A stretch of 64,000 bases of DNA, taken from NCBI RefSeq assembly GCF_000744095.1, contig NZ_JQLI01000008.1, forward strand, positions 558,001 to 622,000, written 5' to 3'. The position numbers were made by a program, and so were the translations under genes. Shown here in pieces: positions 8,894 through 17,186 of the stretch. Source of the stretch: Cupriavidus necator A5-1. Its GTDB lineage: Bacteria; Pseudomonadota; Gammaproteobacteria; Burkholderiales; Burkholderiaceae. How positions within the stretch are numbered: the first letter of the stretch is position 1; each line of letters starts with the position of its first letter. Below the pieces are notes generated by a model. It did not search any database. It was not told the origin of the DNA and saw only the letters and a program-made list of their open reading frames with translations.

Positions 8894-9837
8894 AGCCGCT
8901 GCACATCGCCACCGGGCAGCCCGCGCAGGACCAGGCACGACAGCCCGCGCAGCGCCTGGCCGACGACGACCGCTGGCTCGGCCGCGCCATGCTCGCCCCG
9001 GCGGTGATCTACATTGCGCTGCTGGTCGGCTTTCCGTTCATGCTGTCGATCTACTACAGCCTCTCCGATGCCACGGTGGGCAGCCAGGTGCTGCACTTCG
9101 TCGGCCTGGAGAACTTCCGGCGCGTGCTGGAAAGCAGTACGTTCTGGCGTTCGCTGCGCAACGCGCTGGTCTTTACGCTGGTGTCGCAGGTGCTGGTGGT
9201 GGTGCTGGCCAAGATGCTGGCGCTGGCCCTGTACCGGGACTTCCGCGGCAAATGGCTGGTGCGCCTGCTGATCCTGCTGCCGTGGGTGGCGCCGATCTCG
9301 CTCGGCACCATCGGCTGGCTGTGGATCTTCGATCCGGTCTACAGCATCATCAACTGGACCCTGGCCGCGGTCGGCGTGCTGGGGCCGCGCAACTGGCCGG
9401 TGTGGCTCGGCCAGCCGGACCTGGCGATGGCCTCGGTCATCGTGGTGGATGTCTGGCGCCTGTTGCCGCTGGCCACGGTGATCATCCTCGCCGGCCTGAG
9501 CGGCATCCCGCAGGATATCCACGACGCCGCCGCCATGGATGGCGCTGGCTTCTGGCGGCACCTGTTCCTCATCAACATTCCGCTGGTGATGCCCATCATG
9601 CTGGTGGCGCTGCTCTTTGGCATCGTCTTCACCTTCACCGACATGATCATCATCTACGTGCTGACCCGCGGCGGCCCGTACGACACCACCCAGGTGCTGG
9701 CCAGCCTGGCCTTCTTCACCGGCATCCAGGGCGGCGACCTGGCGGAAGGGGCCGCCATCTCGCTGTTCCTGTTCCCGGTGCTGGTGGCGGTCGTGATCGT
9801 GCTGCTGACCGTGGCGCGCCGCACCGAGGTGACCTGA
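8890..9837 (+). CDS. Carbohydrate-type ABC transporter permease (MalF/UgpA-like)
   Basis: A 315-residue inner-membrane protein with about six hydrophobic segments (first near residues 35-60). The EAA-type coupling loop reads DIHDAAAMDGAGFWRHLFLI, followed by INIPLVMPIM as expected. The start is GTG at 8890, overlapping the ATPase stop. An N-terminal cytoplasmic tail of about 35 residues rich in Gln/Ala/Arg precedes the first span. It should form the translocation pore with the next gene product. Confidence 0.9.
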   Translation: MKPLHIATGQPAQDQARQPAQRLADDDRWLGRAMLAPAVIYIALLVGFPFMLSIYYSLSDATVGSQVLHFVGLENFRRVLESSTFWRSLRNALVFTLVSQVLVVVLAKMLALALYRDFRGKWLVRLLILLPWVAPISLGTIGWLWIFDPVYSIINWTLAAVGVLGPRNWPVWLGQPDLAMASVIVVDVWRLLPLATVIILAGLSGIPQDIHDAAAMDGAGFWRHLFLINIPLVMPIMLVALLFGIVFTFTDMIIIYVLTRGGPYDTTQVLASLAFFTGIQGGDLAEGAAISLFLFPVLVAVVIVLLTVARRTEVT

Positions 9838-9838
9838 A

Positions 9839-10693
9839 ATGCGCCCCGCTGCCATCACCTGGCGACGCTGGGGTGCGCGCAGCGCCCATTTCGGCGTCGT
9901 CGCCGCGTTTGCGGCGTTCTGCGCGTTTCCCTTCTACTGGATGCTGATCACGACCTTCAAGGATGTGCACGACCTGATCAACACCGCCAACAACCCGTTC
10001 CTGTTCAACCTGCCGCCGACGATGGAGAACCTGCGGATCCTGTTCGGCGAGACCCGCTATCTGCGCTGGGTGCTCAATACGCTGGTCGTGGCCGTGGGCG
10101 TAGTGCTGATCACGCTGCTGCTGGCCGTGCCCGCCGGCTACAGCCTGGCCCGGCTGTCGGGGCGATGGGGCCGGCAGTGGGCCATCGGCATCTTCTTGAC
10201 CTACCTGATTCCGCCCACCATCCTGTTTATCCCGTTCTCGCGCATCATCGGCGCGCTCGGACTGCAGGATTCGCTGTGGTCGCTGGTGTTGGTGTACCCC
10301 AGCTTCACGGTGCCGTTCTGCAGCTGGCTGATGATGGGGTTCTTCAAGGCGGTGCCGCGCGACATCGAGGAAGCCGCGATGATGGACGGCCTGAGCCGCT
10401 TCGGCGCGTTCCTGAAGGTGGTGGTGCCGCTGTCGTCAAGCGGGATACTGACCGTGGTCATCTTCAGCGCTACGCTGGCGATGCAGGAATTCGTCTATGC
10501 GCTAACCTTCATCACCAGTTCGTCGCAGTACACGGTGAGCGTCGGCGTGCCGACCTTCCTGGTGCGGGGCGATGTCTATTTCTGGGGTTCCCTGATGGGT
10601 GCCTGCCTGATCGTCAGCGTGCCGGTCGCTGCGCTCTATAACAGTTTCCTTGACCGCTTCGTCGCGGGGTTCACTGTCGGGGCGATCAAGTGA
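9839..10693 (+). CDS. Carbohydrate-type ABC transporter permease (MalG/UgpE-like)
   Basis: A 284-residue permease, normal for the MalG family. It has an N-terminal span around AAFAAFCAFPFYWMLITTFK, a periplasmic loop, and the EAA motif DIEEAAMMDGLSRFGAFLKV followed by VVPLSSSGI. It starts one base after the stop of the partner permease and is the last gene of the four-gene importer operon. It is convergent with a DUF2905 gene, with only a 9-bp gap and no visible terminator. Confidence 0.9.
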   Translation: MRPAAITWRRWGARSAHFGVVAAFAAFCAFPFYWMLITTFKDVHDLINTANNPFLFNLPPTMENLRILFGETRYLRWVLNTLVVAVGVVLITLLLAVPAGYSLARLSGRWGRQWAIGIFLTYLIPPTILFIPFSRIIGALGLQDSLWSLVLVYPSFTVPFCSWLMMGFFKAVPRDIEEAAMMDGLSRFGAFLKVVVPLSSSGILTVVIFSATLAMQEFVYALTFITSSSQYTVSVGVPTFLVRGDVYFWGSLMGACLIVSVPVAALYNSFLDRFVAGFTVGAIK

Positions 10694-10702
10694 TTCGCTG
10701 AC

Positions 10703-10897
10703 CTAAAGCAGCTTGCCGATCACCAGCGCGATCAGCGAGATCAGGATCGTCGACGCAAACGGCAGCACGAATTCGCGTCCGAACACGCGAAAACGCACGT
10801 CGCCGGGCAGTTTTCCCAGCCCGATCTTCTGCAGCCACGGCAGCGCCGCGGACAACACGATCACGCTCAGGAAGATGGTGAGGGTCCAGCGCAGCAT
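10703..10897 (-). CDS. DUF2905 family small membrane protein
   Basis: A 64-residue protein with two hydrophobic helices (about residues 4-22 and 46-62) around a polar hairpin containing GLGKLPGDVRF, the conserved core of DUF2905. The frame stays open 48 bp further upstream, but MLRWTLTIFL is the conventional beginning. It lies 16 bp downstream of the methyltransferase gene on the same strand and is probably cotranscribed. The function of this family is not known. Confidence 0.85.
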   Translation of the reverse strand: MLRWTLTIFLSVIVLSAALPWLQKIGLGKLPGDVRFRVFGREFVLPFASTILISLIALVIGKLL

Positions 10898-10913
10898 GTC
10901 GGCTCCGGTGCCG

Positions 10914-12101
10914 TTACAGGGTGTGGCAGCGGTCGCCGCGCGCAAAGCCGTCCATCGGCTCGCTGTCGTCCAGGCCGCGCGTGAGCGCGATCACCTTGAA
11001 CAGCTCGCCCATTTCCGCTTCGGACAGCAGCTTCTGCACAGCGTTGGCCTGCGGCAGGAAGGCGCGCGCGTCGGACGGATCCAGTGCCATCAGCAGCTCG
11101 GTGATGCCGGCATTCATCAGGAAGCGCGCCTGCGAGGCAAAGCCCGATACCGTCAGTCCGGCGTCCACGGCCGCATGGGCGATGCCGCTGAAGTTCACGT
11201 GCGCGGTGATGTCCTGCAGACCCGGGTAGAGGAACGGGTCCGGGTGCGCATGATGGCGGTAGTGGCACATCAGCGTGCCGCCGGCGCGCTGCGGATGGTA
11301 GTACTCGCCCGCGGGGAAGCCATAGTCGATGAAGAAGGCCGCGCCGCGTGCCAGCATCGCACCGACCGCACGGATGAAGCCTTCGGCTTCGGCATGGGTC
11401 TCGGTGACGAGGTCATGGTCGCCTGGGATGGCGCGCAGGGCCTCCGACACGTCGGCGTCGGCCAGCGGGCGGTCCTCGAAGCGGAAGGCGCGTTCGCCAT
11501 CGTCGCTGCGCACCACGCCGCGCTCATGCCAGCGGCCGCCGTTGCGCGCGTAGAGCCGCACCGGCATCGCATCCAGCACTTCATTGCCGACGATCACGCC
11601 TGCGAAGGTGTCCGGCAGCGTGTCGAGCCAGGTGACCCGGTCCGCCAGGTGTGGTGCGCGTTGCGCCAGCGTGGCTTGCTGGCGCGCGCGCAGTTCGCCC
11701 GACAGCTCGACGATCGCATACGTCTCCGGCAACCGGCCTTCCTGCTCCAGCCCCAGCAGCAAATCCGCCGCCAGCCGCCCGGTGCCGGCGCCGAATTCCA
11801 TCACGCCCGGCAGGCCCTGCGCCAGCAGCGGCGCGAACTGGCGCGCCAGCGTGCGCGCGAAGAAGGGGCTCAGTTCGGGGGCGGTGATGAAGTCGCTGCC
11901 GTCGCGGGCATCGCGCCCGAACTTGGCCGAGCCGCCGCTGTAATAGCCCAGCCCGGGCGCGTACAGCGCCTGCGCCATGTAGCGGTCAAAACCGGTCCAG
12001 CCGCCGGCCGCATCGATGGATTCGCCAATACGGGCGGTAAGGGTATCGGAGGCGGCCTGCGCGTCGGCGGGGGGAAGGGGTAAACTAGCGGCTTTCTGCA
12101 T
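10914..12101 (-). CDS. SAM-dependent methyltransferase, COG1565 (MidA/NDUFAF7-like)
   Basis: A 395-residue class I methyltransferase of the family whose mitochondrial member NDUFAF7 methylates an arginine of respiratory complex I. Visible landmarks are GYYSGGSAKFG (about 52-62), DFITAPELSPFFA (70-82), the SAM-binding loop MEFGAGTGRLA (101-111), and VGNEVLDAMPV. The frame continues upstream to 13136, but only as the shadow of the divergent SDR gene. The divergent SDR starts 15 bp away, so the two promoters overlap. The bacterial substrate is unknown; complex I is an inference from the eukaryotic homolog. Confidence 0.88.
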   Translation of the reverse strand: MQKAASLPLPPADAQAASDTLTARIGESIDAAGGWTGFDRYMAQALYAPGLGYYSGGSAKFGRDARDGSDFITAPELSPFFARTLARQFAPLLAQGLPGVMEFGAGTGRLAADLLLGLEQEGRLPETYAIVELSGELRARQQATLAQRAPHLADRVTWLDTLPDTFAGVIVGNEVLDAMPVRLYARNGGRWHERGVVRSDDGERAFRFEDRPLADADVSEALRAIPGDHDLVTETHAEAEGFIRAVGAMLARGAAFFIDYGFPAGEYYHPQRAGGTLMCHYRHHAHPDPFLYPGLQDITAHVNFSGIAHAAVDAGLTVSGFASQARFLMNAGITELLMALDPSDARAFLPQANAVQKLLSEAEMGELFKVIALTRGLDDSEPMDGFARGDRCHTL

Positions 12102-12116
12102 CCCGCGATTGTAGCA

Positions 12117-12968
12117 ATGCCCGCATCCAATACTCCGGCCAGCCAACCCTCGGCCCAGCCCGCCCAGCCCGCCGCTGCGTCCGCCACCACGCGCGGCGTG
12201 GCGCTCGTGACCGGCGGCGCGCGCCGCCTGGGCCGTGCCATCGCGCTCGAACTGGCCGCGCAGGGCTGGGACGTGGCCGTGCACTGCCATCGCTCGGTGG
12301 ACGAGGCCGAGGCCCTGGCCACGCAGATCCGCGCCCTCGGCCGCCGCGCCGCGGTGCTGCGCGCCGACCTGGCCGACGAAGCCGCCACCGGCCGCCTGGT
12401 GGCCGACTGCACCGCCGCGCTGGGCGTGCCCACCTGCCTGGTCAACAACGCCTCGCTGTTCCAGTACGACGTGGCGACCAGCTTCTCGTATGCGTCGCTC
12501 GATACGCATATGCGCACCAATGTGGCGGCGCCGCTGCTGCTGGCGCGCGAACTGCACAAGGCCCTTGCCGCCGCCGCTGGCTCCGACAAGGCCGCCGAGC
12601 CGCGCGGTGTGGTGATCAACCTGCTCGACCAGAAGCTGGATAACCTGAACCCGGATTTCCTGTCGTACACGCTGTCCAAGGCCGCGCTGCAGACCGCCAC
12701 GGTGCAGCTGGCGCAGGCGCTGGCGCCGCGCCTGCGCGTGGTCGGCGTGGCCCCGGGCATCACGCTGGTGTCGGGCGAGCAGTCCGAGCAGAGCTTCCGC
12801 CGCGCGCACCGGGTGACGCCGCTTGGCCAGTCGTCCACGCCCGAGGATATCGCCCAGGCGGTGGCCTACCTGGCGCAGGCGCGCGCCGTGACCGGCACCA
12901 CGCTGTACGTGGACGGCGGCCAGCACCTGATGCCGCTCGCGCGCGACGTGATGTTCTTGACCGAGTAA
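12117..12968 (+). CDS. SDR oxidoreductase resembling pteridine reductase / dihydromonapterin reductase
   Basis: A 283-residue short-chain dehydrogenase with a disordered Ala/Pro/Gln-rich N-tail of about 25 residues. The cofactor motif TGGARRLGR (32-40) with Arg36/Arg37 fits NADPH. NNAS is at 110-113 and the catalytic Tyr184-x3-Lys188 is in SYTLSK. The usual catalytic Ser is replaced by Asp171 (INLLDQK), as in pteridine reductase PTR1 and FolM, and HCHRSVDEA resembles the PTR1 NADPH-phosphate loop. The dihydroneopterin aldolase gene follows directly, which supports a pterin substrate. Specific activity is inference; a generic SDR is the alternative. Confidence 0.85.
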   Translation: MPASNTPASQPSAQPAQPAAASATTRGVALVTGGARRLGRAIALELAAQGWDVAVHCHRSVDEAEALATQIRALGRRAAVLRADLADEAATGRLVADCTAALGVPTCLVNNASLFQYDVATSFSYASLDTHMRTNVAAPLLLARELHKALAAAAGSDKAAEPRGVVINLLDQKLDNLNPDFLSYTLSKAALQTATVQLAQALAPRLRVVGVAPGITLVSGEQSEQSFRRAHRVTPLGQSSTPEDIAQAVAYLAQARAVTGTTLYVDGGQHLMPLARDVMFLTE

Positions 12969-13023
12969 GCTGGAAGCCGGCCTTCTACCGAAACTCGGGA
13001 TTACCGAAGTACCGATCGATGTG

Positions 13024-13052
13024 CCGCGCCCGCCGGGCGCGGTTTCCTTTTT
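13024..13052 (+). terminator. Intrinsic terminator after the SDR gene
   Basis: A perfect 8-bp stem, CCGCGCCC / GGGCGCGG with loop GCC (13024-13042), is followed by TTTCCTTTTTT. It lies between the SDR stop and the start of the aldolase gene, so it may attenuate rather than fully separate the two. Confidence 0.75.
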
Positions 13053-13071
13053 CCTCCCTCCGCTGCCCGCC

Positions 13072-13473
13072 ATGACCATGCTCGCCGCCCTTTCCCACCC
13101 CAGCCTGCAAGACTGCCGACGCATGTTCCTGCGCAACTACGAAGTGCAGATCAATATCGGCGTGCACGAGTTCGAGAAGAAGGGCGAACAGCGGGTGCTG
13201 ATCAATATCGACCTGTTCGTGCCGCTGGCGCAGAGCACGCCCCAGGCGGACAAGCTCGAAGAAGTGGTCGACTACGACTTCATGCGCAACACCGTGGCCG
13301 AGCGCATGGCGCAAGGCCACGTGCACCTGCAGGAAACCTTGTGCGACGACGTCGCGCGCGCCATGCTCAGGCATCCCAAGGTGCGCGCGGTGCGTGTCTC
13401 GACCGAAAAGCCTGACGTGTACCCGGACTGCGATTCGGTCGGCGTCGAGGTCTTTCATATCAAGCAGGCCTGA
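13072..13473 (+). CDS. folB: Dihydroneopterin aldolase family protein
   Basis: A 133-residue FolB-type protein, slightly long because of about 18 extra N-terminal residues. It shows the fold landmarks IGVHEFEKKGEQRVLINID with the substrate-anchoring glutamate, VDYDF with the active-site tyrosine region, and VSTEKPDVYPDCDSVGVEV with the conserved lysine (Lys113). FolB converts 7,8-dihydroneopterin to 6-hydroxymethyl-dihydropterin in folate synthesis; some members instead act as epimerases. The start at 13072 was chosen over upstream GTG codons because the terminator stem occupies that region. Together with the SDR it suggests a pterin pair. Confidence 0.88.
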   Translation: MTMLAALSHPSLQDCRRMFLRNYEVQINIGVHEFEKKGEQRVLINIDLFVPLAQSTPQADKLEEVVDYDFMRNTVAERMAQGHVHLQETLCDDVARAMLRHPKVRAVRVSTEKPDVYPDCDSVGVEVFHIKQA

Positions 13474-13582
13474 GCCGCGGTTCCACTGGCGCCGGCATCG
13501 TGCGGGCGCCTAAAGTAAAATGTTGCCCCTTCGCGCCGCGCCGGCCATTCCATCCGGCGGGTGCCACGCAACAGGATGCTCC

Positions 13583-14524
13583 ATGAGCCACTCGAACAAC
13601 TTCTACCGCCTCGAGACGAGGCTGCAATCGCAAACCGGCAAGGCCATCGGCGACTTTGGCATGATCGAGGACGGCGACACCGTGCTGGTCTGCATGAGTG
13701 GCGGCAAGGACTCGTACACCATGCTGTCGGTCCTGATGGCGCTGCAGAAGCGCGCGCCGATCAAGTTCAAGCTGATCGCGATGAACCTGGACCAGAAGCA
13801 GCCCGGCTTCCCGGAGCACGTGCTGCCGGAGTACCTGAAGTCGGTGGGCGTGGAATACCTGATCGTCGAGGCGGACACCTACTCGATCGTCAAGGAGAAG
13901 GTGCCCGAGGGCAAGACCACCTGCTCGCTGTGCTCGCGCCTGCGCCGCGGCGTGATCTACCGCACCGCCAAGGAGCTGGGCGCCAACAAGATCGCGCTGG
14001 GCCACCACCGCGACGATATCGTCCAGACCTTCTTCCTGAACATGTTCTTCGGCGGCAAGATGAAGGCGATGCCGCCCAAGCTGTCGACCGACGATGGCCA
14101 GCACATCGTGATCCGCCCGCTGGCCTACTGCTCGGAGAAGGACATCGCCGCGTATGCGCGCGCGATGGAATTCCCGATCATCCCGTGCAACCTGTGCGGC
14201 TCGCAGGAGAACCTGCAGCGCAAGAAGGTCAGCGAGATGCTGCAGCAGTGGGAGCGCGAGAACCCGGGGCGCATCGACAATATCTTCTCGGCCCTGCGCA
14301 ACGTGGTGCCGTCGCACCTGGCCGATACCGAGCTGTTCCCGTTCATGGGCCTGGCCACCGGGCTGGCCAAGGTGGACGAGGCCTCCCTGTTCGGCGAGAC
14401 CACCTTCCAGCAGCAGCCGCTGGTGTTCGCCGGTAGCGTGGAAGAGAACCGGATGGAGTTCGTGCGCTTCGAGCGCCCGGCCGCGGCAGCAACCCCCACG
14501 GCGGAGCAGGCCGGCACGCAGTAA
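13583..14524 (+). CDS. ttcA: tRNA 2-thiocytidine synthetase TtcA
   Basis: A 313-residue enzyme that thiolates cytidine 32 in some tRNAs, using ATP and an iron-sulfur cluster. The PP-loop SGGKDS is at 39-44. The two TtcA-specific Cys pairs are Cys114-SL-Cys117 and Cys202-NL-Cys205, which hold the cluster. The conserved HHRDDIVQTFFLN and ENPGRIDNIFSALRNV segments are present. The start MSHSNN was chosen because the upstream extension has no homology. It follows folB by about 110 bp and ends before a strong hairpin. Confidence 0.95.
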   Translation: MSHSNNFYRLETRLQSQTGKAIGDFGMIEDGDTVLVCMSGGKDSYTMLSVLMALQKRAPIKFKLIAMNLDQKQPGFPEHVLPEYLKSVGVEYLIVEADTYSIVKEKVPEGKTTCSLCSRLRRGVIYRTAKELGANKIALGHHRDDIVQTFFLNMFFGGKMKAMPPKLSTDDGQHIVIRPLAYCSEKDIAAYARAMEFPIIPCNLCGSQENLQRKKVSEMLQQWERENPGRIDNIFSALRNVVPSHLADTELFPFMGLATGLAKVDEASLFGETTFQQQPLVFAGSVEENRMEFVRFERPAAAATPTAEQAGTQ

Positions 14525-14543
14525 CGCCGCGACAGCCATACAG

Positions 14544-14571
14544 CAACACGCCCGCTTGCGCGGGCGTGTTG
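14544..14571. terminator. Perfect 12-bp hairpin between convergent ttcA and lipoprotein genes
   Basis: The arms CAACACGCCCGC and GCGGGCGTGTTG pair without mismatch around the loop TTGC. It lies between the stops of two convergent genes and may act as a bidirectional terminator. The downstream T-tract is weak (TGTTGCATT), so the terminator call rests mainly on position and stem strength. Confidence 0.7.
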
Positions 14572-14591
14572 CATTGGGCGAGTCCGTGGCT

Positions 14592-15524
14592 TCAGTTGGC
14601 CGCCGCCGCCCGCACCGGCCCGCCCCCCTTCTCGCGCATCAGCGCATGCGTATCCTCGATCCACTTCTGGAAGCGGTCTTCGGCGTGTGCCTTCTGCTTG
14701 GGCGTGGTCATGTTGGCGATGGCCACGGTCAGCGCAATGCCGGCGTTGGTGCTGGCTTCGTGGCTGGCCGCGCGCCTGCCTGGCGGGTTCTGCCAGTAGT
14801 CGCGGAAGCGCCGCAGCAGGTCCATCACCTGCGCCTTGGGCGGTTGCGTGGTCTGCACGTAGCGCACCAGCTTGATCCATTCCTGCTGCCGGGCCACGCG
14901 CTCGGCATAGCGCGCTTCGGCGTTCTGCACCACGGGAGCGAGCGCGGCGCGGATCGCCTGTTCCTGTTCGTGGGAGAAGCTGCCGTAGACCAGCTTGGCG
15001 TAGTCCATCACCTTGTCAAAGCGTGCCTCTTCGCGCTCGGCCGGCTTGGGATTCAGGAATGTCTTGCGGTACTTGGCATTGCCCTCGGCGAATTTCTTCT
15101 CCATCCGGCTGATCTGCTCAGGCGTCAGCGTCAGCAGCAGGTCGGCCATATCGGGCATTGCATAGTCAAATGACTGGCGCGCGAGCCGCTGCGAGGCCTC
15201 CTGGAATTGCTCGACCATGGCCGGGCTGACCGGCTGCCGCACCTCGGTCTTGGCCTGCTGCAGCAGGCCGGCGATCTCTGGCAGCTGCGCCTTGCGGTGC
15301 CAGGCGAAGAAGCGCGCGATGGCCTCGCGCGTGTGCGGTTCCTGCTCGGAACTGACGTCGACATAGTTGTCGATCCACCAGTACGCCAGGTGGTCGCCCT
15401 GCTGGTATCCCAGCTTCATCGCATTGCATGCGCACAGTGCGGCAGCACCCAGAAACACGAAAATCCGGCGTGCCCAGCGATTGTGAATTTCAGAAACAGT
15501 GACGCGTTGCGCAGAATGCGCCAT
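14592..15524 (-). CDS. DUF6279 family lipoprotein
   Basis: A 310-residue predicted lipoprotein. A hydrophobic signal ends with LCAC near residues 30-33, a lipobox with Cys33 as the likely lipidated residue. The mature start MKLGYQQGDHLAYWWIDNYV matches the conserved opening of the DUF6279 family as I remember it. The rest is charged and helical. The start at 15524 gives a normal signal peptide; an in-frame ATG at 15542 is possible. It is divergent from glmU. The function is unknown. Confidence 0.8.
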   Translation of the reverse strand: MAHSAQRVTVSEIHNRWARRIFVFLGAAALCACNAMKLGYQQGDHLAYWWIDNYVDVSSEQEPHTREAIARFFAWHRKAQLPEIAGLLQQAKTEVRQPVSPAMVEQFQEASQRLARQSFDYAMPDMADLLLTLTPEQISRMEKKFAEGNAKYRKTFLNPKPAEREEARFDKVMDYAKLVYGSFSHEQEQAIRAALAPVVQNAEARYAERVARQQEWIKLVRYVQTTQPPKAQVMDLLRRFRDYWQNPPGRRAASHEASTNAGIALTVAIANMTTPKQKAHAEDRFQKWIEDTHALMREKGGGPVRAAAAN

Positions 15525-15709
15525 GTTAAAATCGGCGCGCATCGCCCCGGGCTTGTTTTGGTGGCCGCCAGCCCAGTACTGGCAAGGGTTTGCGGGGTTT
15601 TTCGCGGGCCCGTCGGCGCTGTTCCGCCAACCCTGGCGGCACAGTCCGCGAAACACCCGGCCGGCGTTTTCCAGAATATTTTCGGACACACTCACTTAGG
15701 GGTCTCCTT

Positions 15710-17074
15710 GTGAATATCGTCATTCTCGCCGCAGGCGTGGGCAAGCGGATGTATTCCGATTTGCCCAAGGTGCTGCACCCGGTAGCGGGGCGGCCCATGC
15801 TGGCCCACGTCCTGGATACGGCTCGTGCGCTGTCGCCGTCGCGGCTGGTCGTCGTCGTCGGTCACGGTGCCGAGCGCGTGCGCGAGGCCGTTGCCGCAGA
15901 CGATGTCGCCTTCGCCGAACAGGCCCAGCAGCTTGGCACGGGCCATGCGGTGATGCAGGCACTTCCATTGTTGGACGACAGCCATCCCACATTGGTTCTG
16001 TACGGTGATGTGCCGCTCACAACCGCTGCCACGCTCAAGGCGCTGGTGGCCGAAGCCGGCACGCAGCGCTTCGGCGTGCTGACGGTGGAAATGCCAGACC
16101 CGACCGGCTATGGCCGCATCGTGCGGGACGCCGCAGGCAGCATCGTGCGCATTGTCGAGCAAAAGGACGCCACTGAGGCGGTCAAGGCGATCCGCGAGAT
16201 CAACACCGGCATTATCGTGTGCCCGACCGGCCACCTGCGCAAGTGGCTTTCCACGCTGCGCAACGACAACGCCCAGGGCGAGTACTACCTGACCGATACC
16301 GTCGAGCGCGCCGCCACTGAAGGCGTGGAGATCGTCTCGGCGCAGCCCGCGGCGATCTGGGAGACGCTTGGCGTCAACAGCAAGCTGCAGCTTGCTGAGG
16401 TGGAGCGCATCCACCAGGGCAACCAGGCCCGGCGCCTGCTGGAAGCCGGCGTGACGCTGCTGGACCCGGCCCGTATCGACGTTCGCGGCGAGCTGACCTG
16501 TGGCCGCGACGTCACCATCGACGTGGGCTGCGTGTTCGAAGGCCGTGTCCACCTGGAAGACGGTGCGCGCATCGGCGCCAGTTGCGTGATCCGCAACAGT
16601 ACCGTGGGTGCCGGCGCGCAGGTGCATCCGTTCTGCCATATCGACGAGGCAAAGATCGGCCCGGCCGGCCGCATCGGCCCGTACGCGCGGCTGCGCCCCG
16701 GCACCGAGCTGGGCGAAGACGTGCATATCGGCAATTTCGTCGAGGTCAAGAACGCCCAAGTGGCCGCGCACAGCAAGGCCAATCACCTGGCCTATGTGGG
16801 CGATGCCACAGTGGGGTCGCGCGTCAACATTGGCGCGGGTACCATCACCTGCAACTATGACGGTGTGAACAAGCACCGCACGGTGATCGAGGACGATGTC
16901 TTTATCGGCTCCGACACGCAGTTGGTGGCGCCGGTGACGGTGCGCCGCGGCGCCACGCTGGGTGCCGGCACCACGCTGACCAAGGAGGCGCCCGCCGACA
17001 AGCTGACGCTGTCGCGGGCCAGGCAGCTAACCGTCGACGCCTGGCAGCGTCCAGTCAAGCAGCCGAAGAAGTAA
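15710..17074 (+). CDS. glmU: Bifunctional UDP-GlcNAc pyrophosphorylase / GlcN-1-P acetyltransferase
   Basis: A 454-residue enzyme for the last two steps of UDP-GlcNAc synthesis. The N-terminal pyrophosphorylase domain starts VNIVILAAGVGKRMYSDLPK. The C-terminal half is a left-handed beta-helix of hexapeptide repeats with the acetyltransferase segment IGAGTITCNYDGVNKHRTVI. The start codon is GTG at 15710, where homology begins; AGGGG about eight bases upstream is the ribosome-binding site. glmS follows after 112 bp in the same direction, so amino-sugar synthesis is clustered. Confidence 0.96.
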   Translation: MNIVILAAGVGKRMYSDLPKVLHPVAGRPMLAHVLDTARALSPSRLVVVVGHGAERVREAVAADDVAFAEQAQQLGTGHAVMQALPLLDDSHPTLVLYGDVPLTTAATLKALVAEAGTQRFGVLTVEMPDPTGYGRIVRDAAGSIVRIVEQKDATEAVKAIREINTGIIVCPTGHLRKWLSTLRNDNAQGEYYLTDTVERAATEGVEIVSAQPAAIWETLGVNSKLQLAEVERIHQGNQARRLLEAGVTLLDPARIDVRGELTCGRDVTIDVGCVFEGRVHLEDGARIGASCVIRNSTVGAGAQVHPFCHIDEAKIGPAGRIGPYARLRPGTELGEDVHIGNFVEVKNAQVAAHSKANHLAYVGDATVGSRVNIGAGTITCNYDGVNKHRTVIEDDVFIGSDTQLVAPVTVRRGATLGAGTTLTKEAPADKLTLSRARQLTVDAWQRPVKQPKK

Positions 17075-17114
17075 TCGTCAGGCCGCCGCTTGAGCGGCCA
17101 GGGAAACGCGGCCT

Positions 17115-17169
17115 CCGCCTCGGCGAGGCGGCGTCAGTGGTTTGATACCGGCGCCGGGCAACCGGCGCC
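17115..17169 (+). promoter_or_regulatory. Two hairpins in the glmU-glmS intergenic leader
   Basis: CCGCCT / AGGCGG form a stem at 17115-17131. A perfect 8-bp stem, GGCGCCGG / CCGGCGCC with a GCAA tetraloop, lies at 17150-17169 and ends a few bases before the AACGGGGG ribosome-binding region of glmS. Neither has a T-tract, so they look like mRNA structures that could affect processing or translation rather than terminators. Confidence 0.5.
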
Positions 17170-17186
17170 TGAAACGGGGGTTCACC

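Noticed and set aside
17075..17186. glmS ribozyme
   Set aside because: The spacer is about 112 nt with simple hairpins. It has no resemblance to the self-cleaving core, which is a Gram-positive feature.
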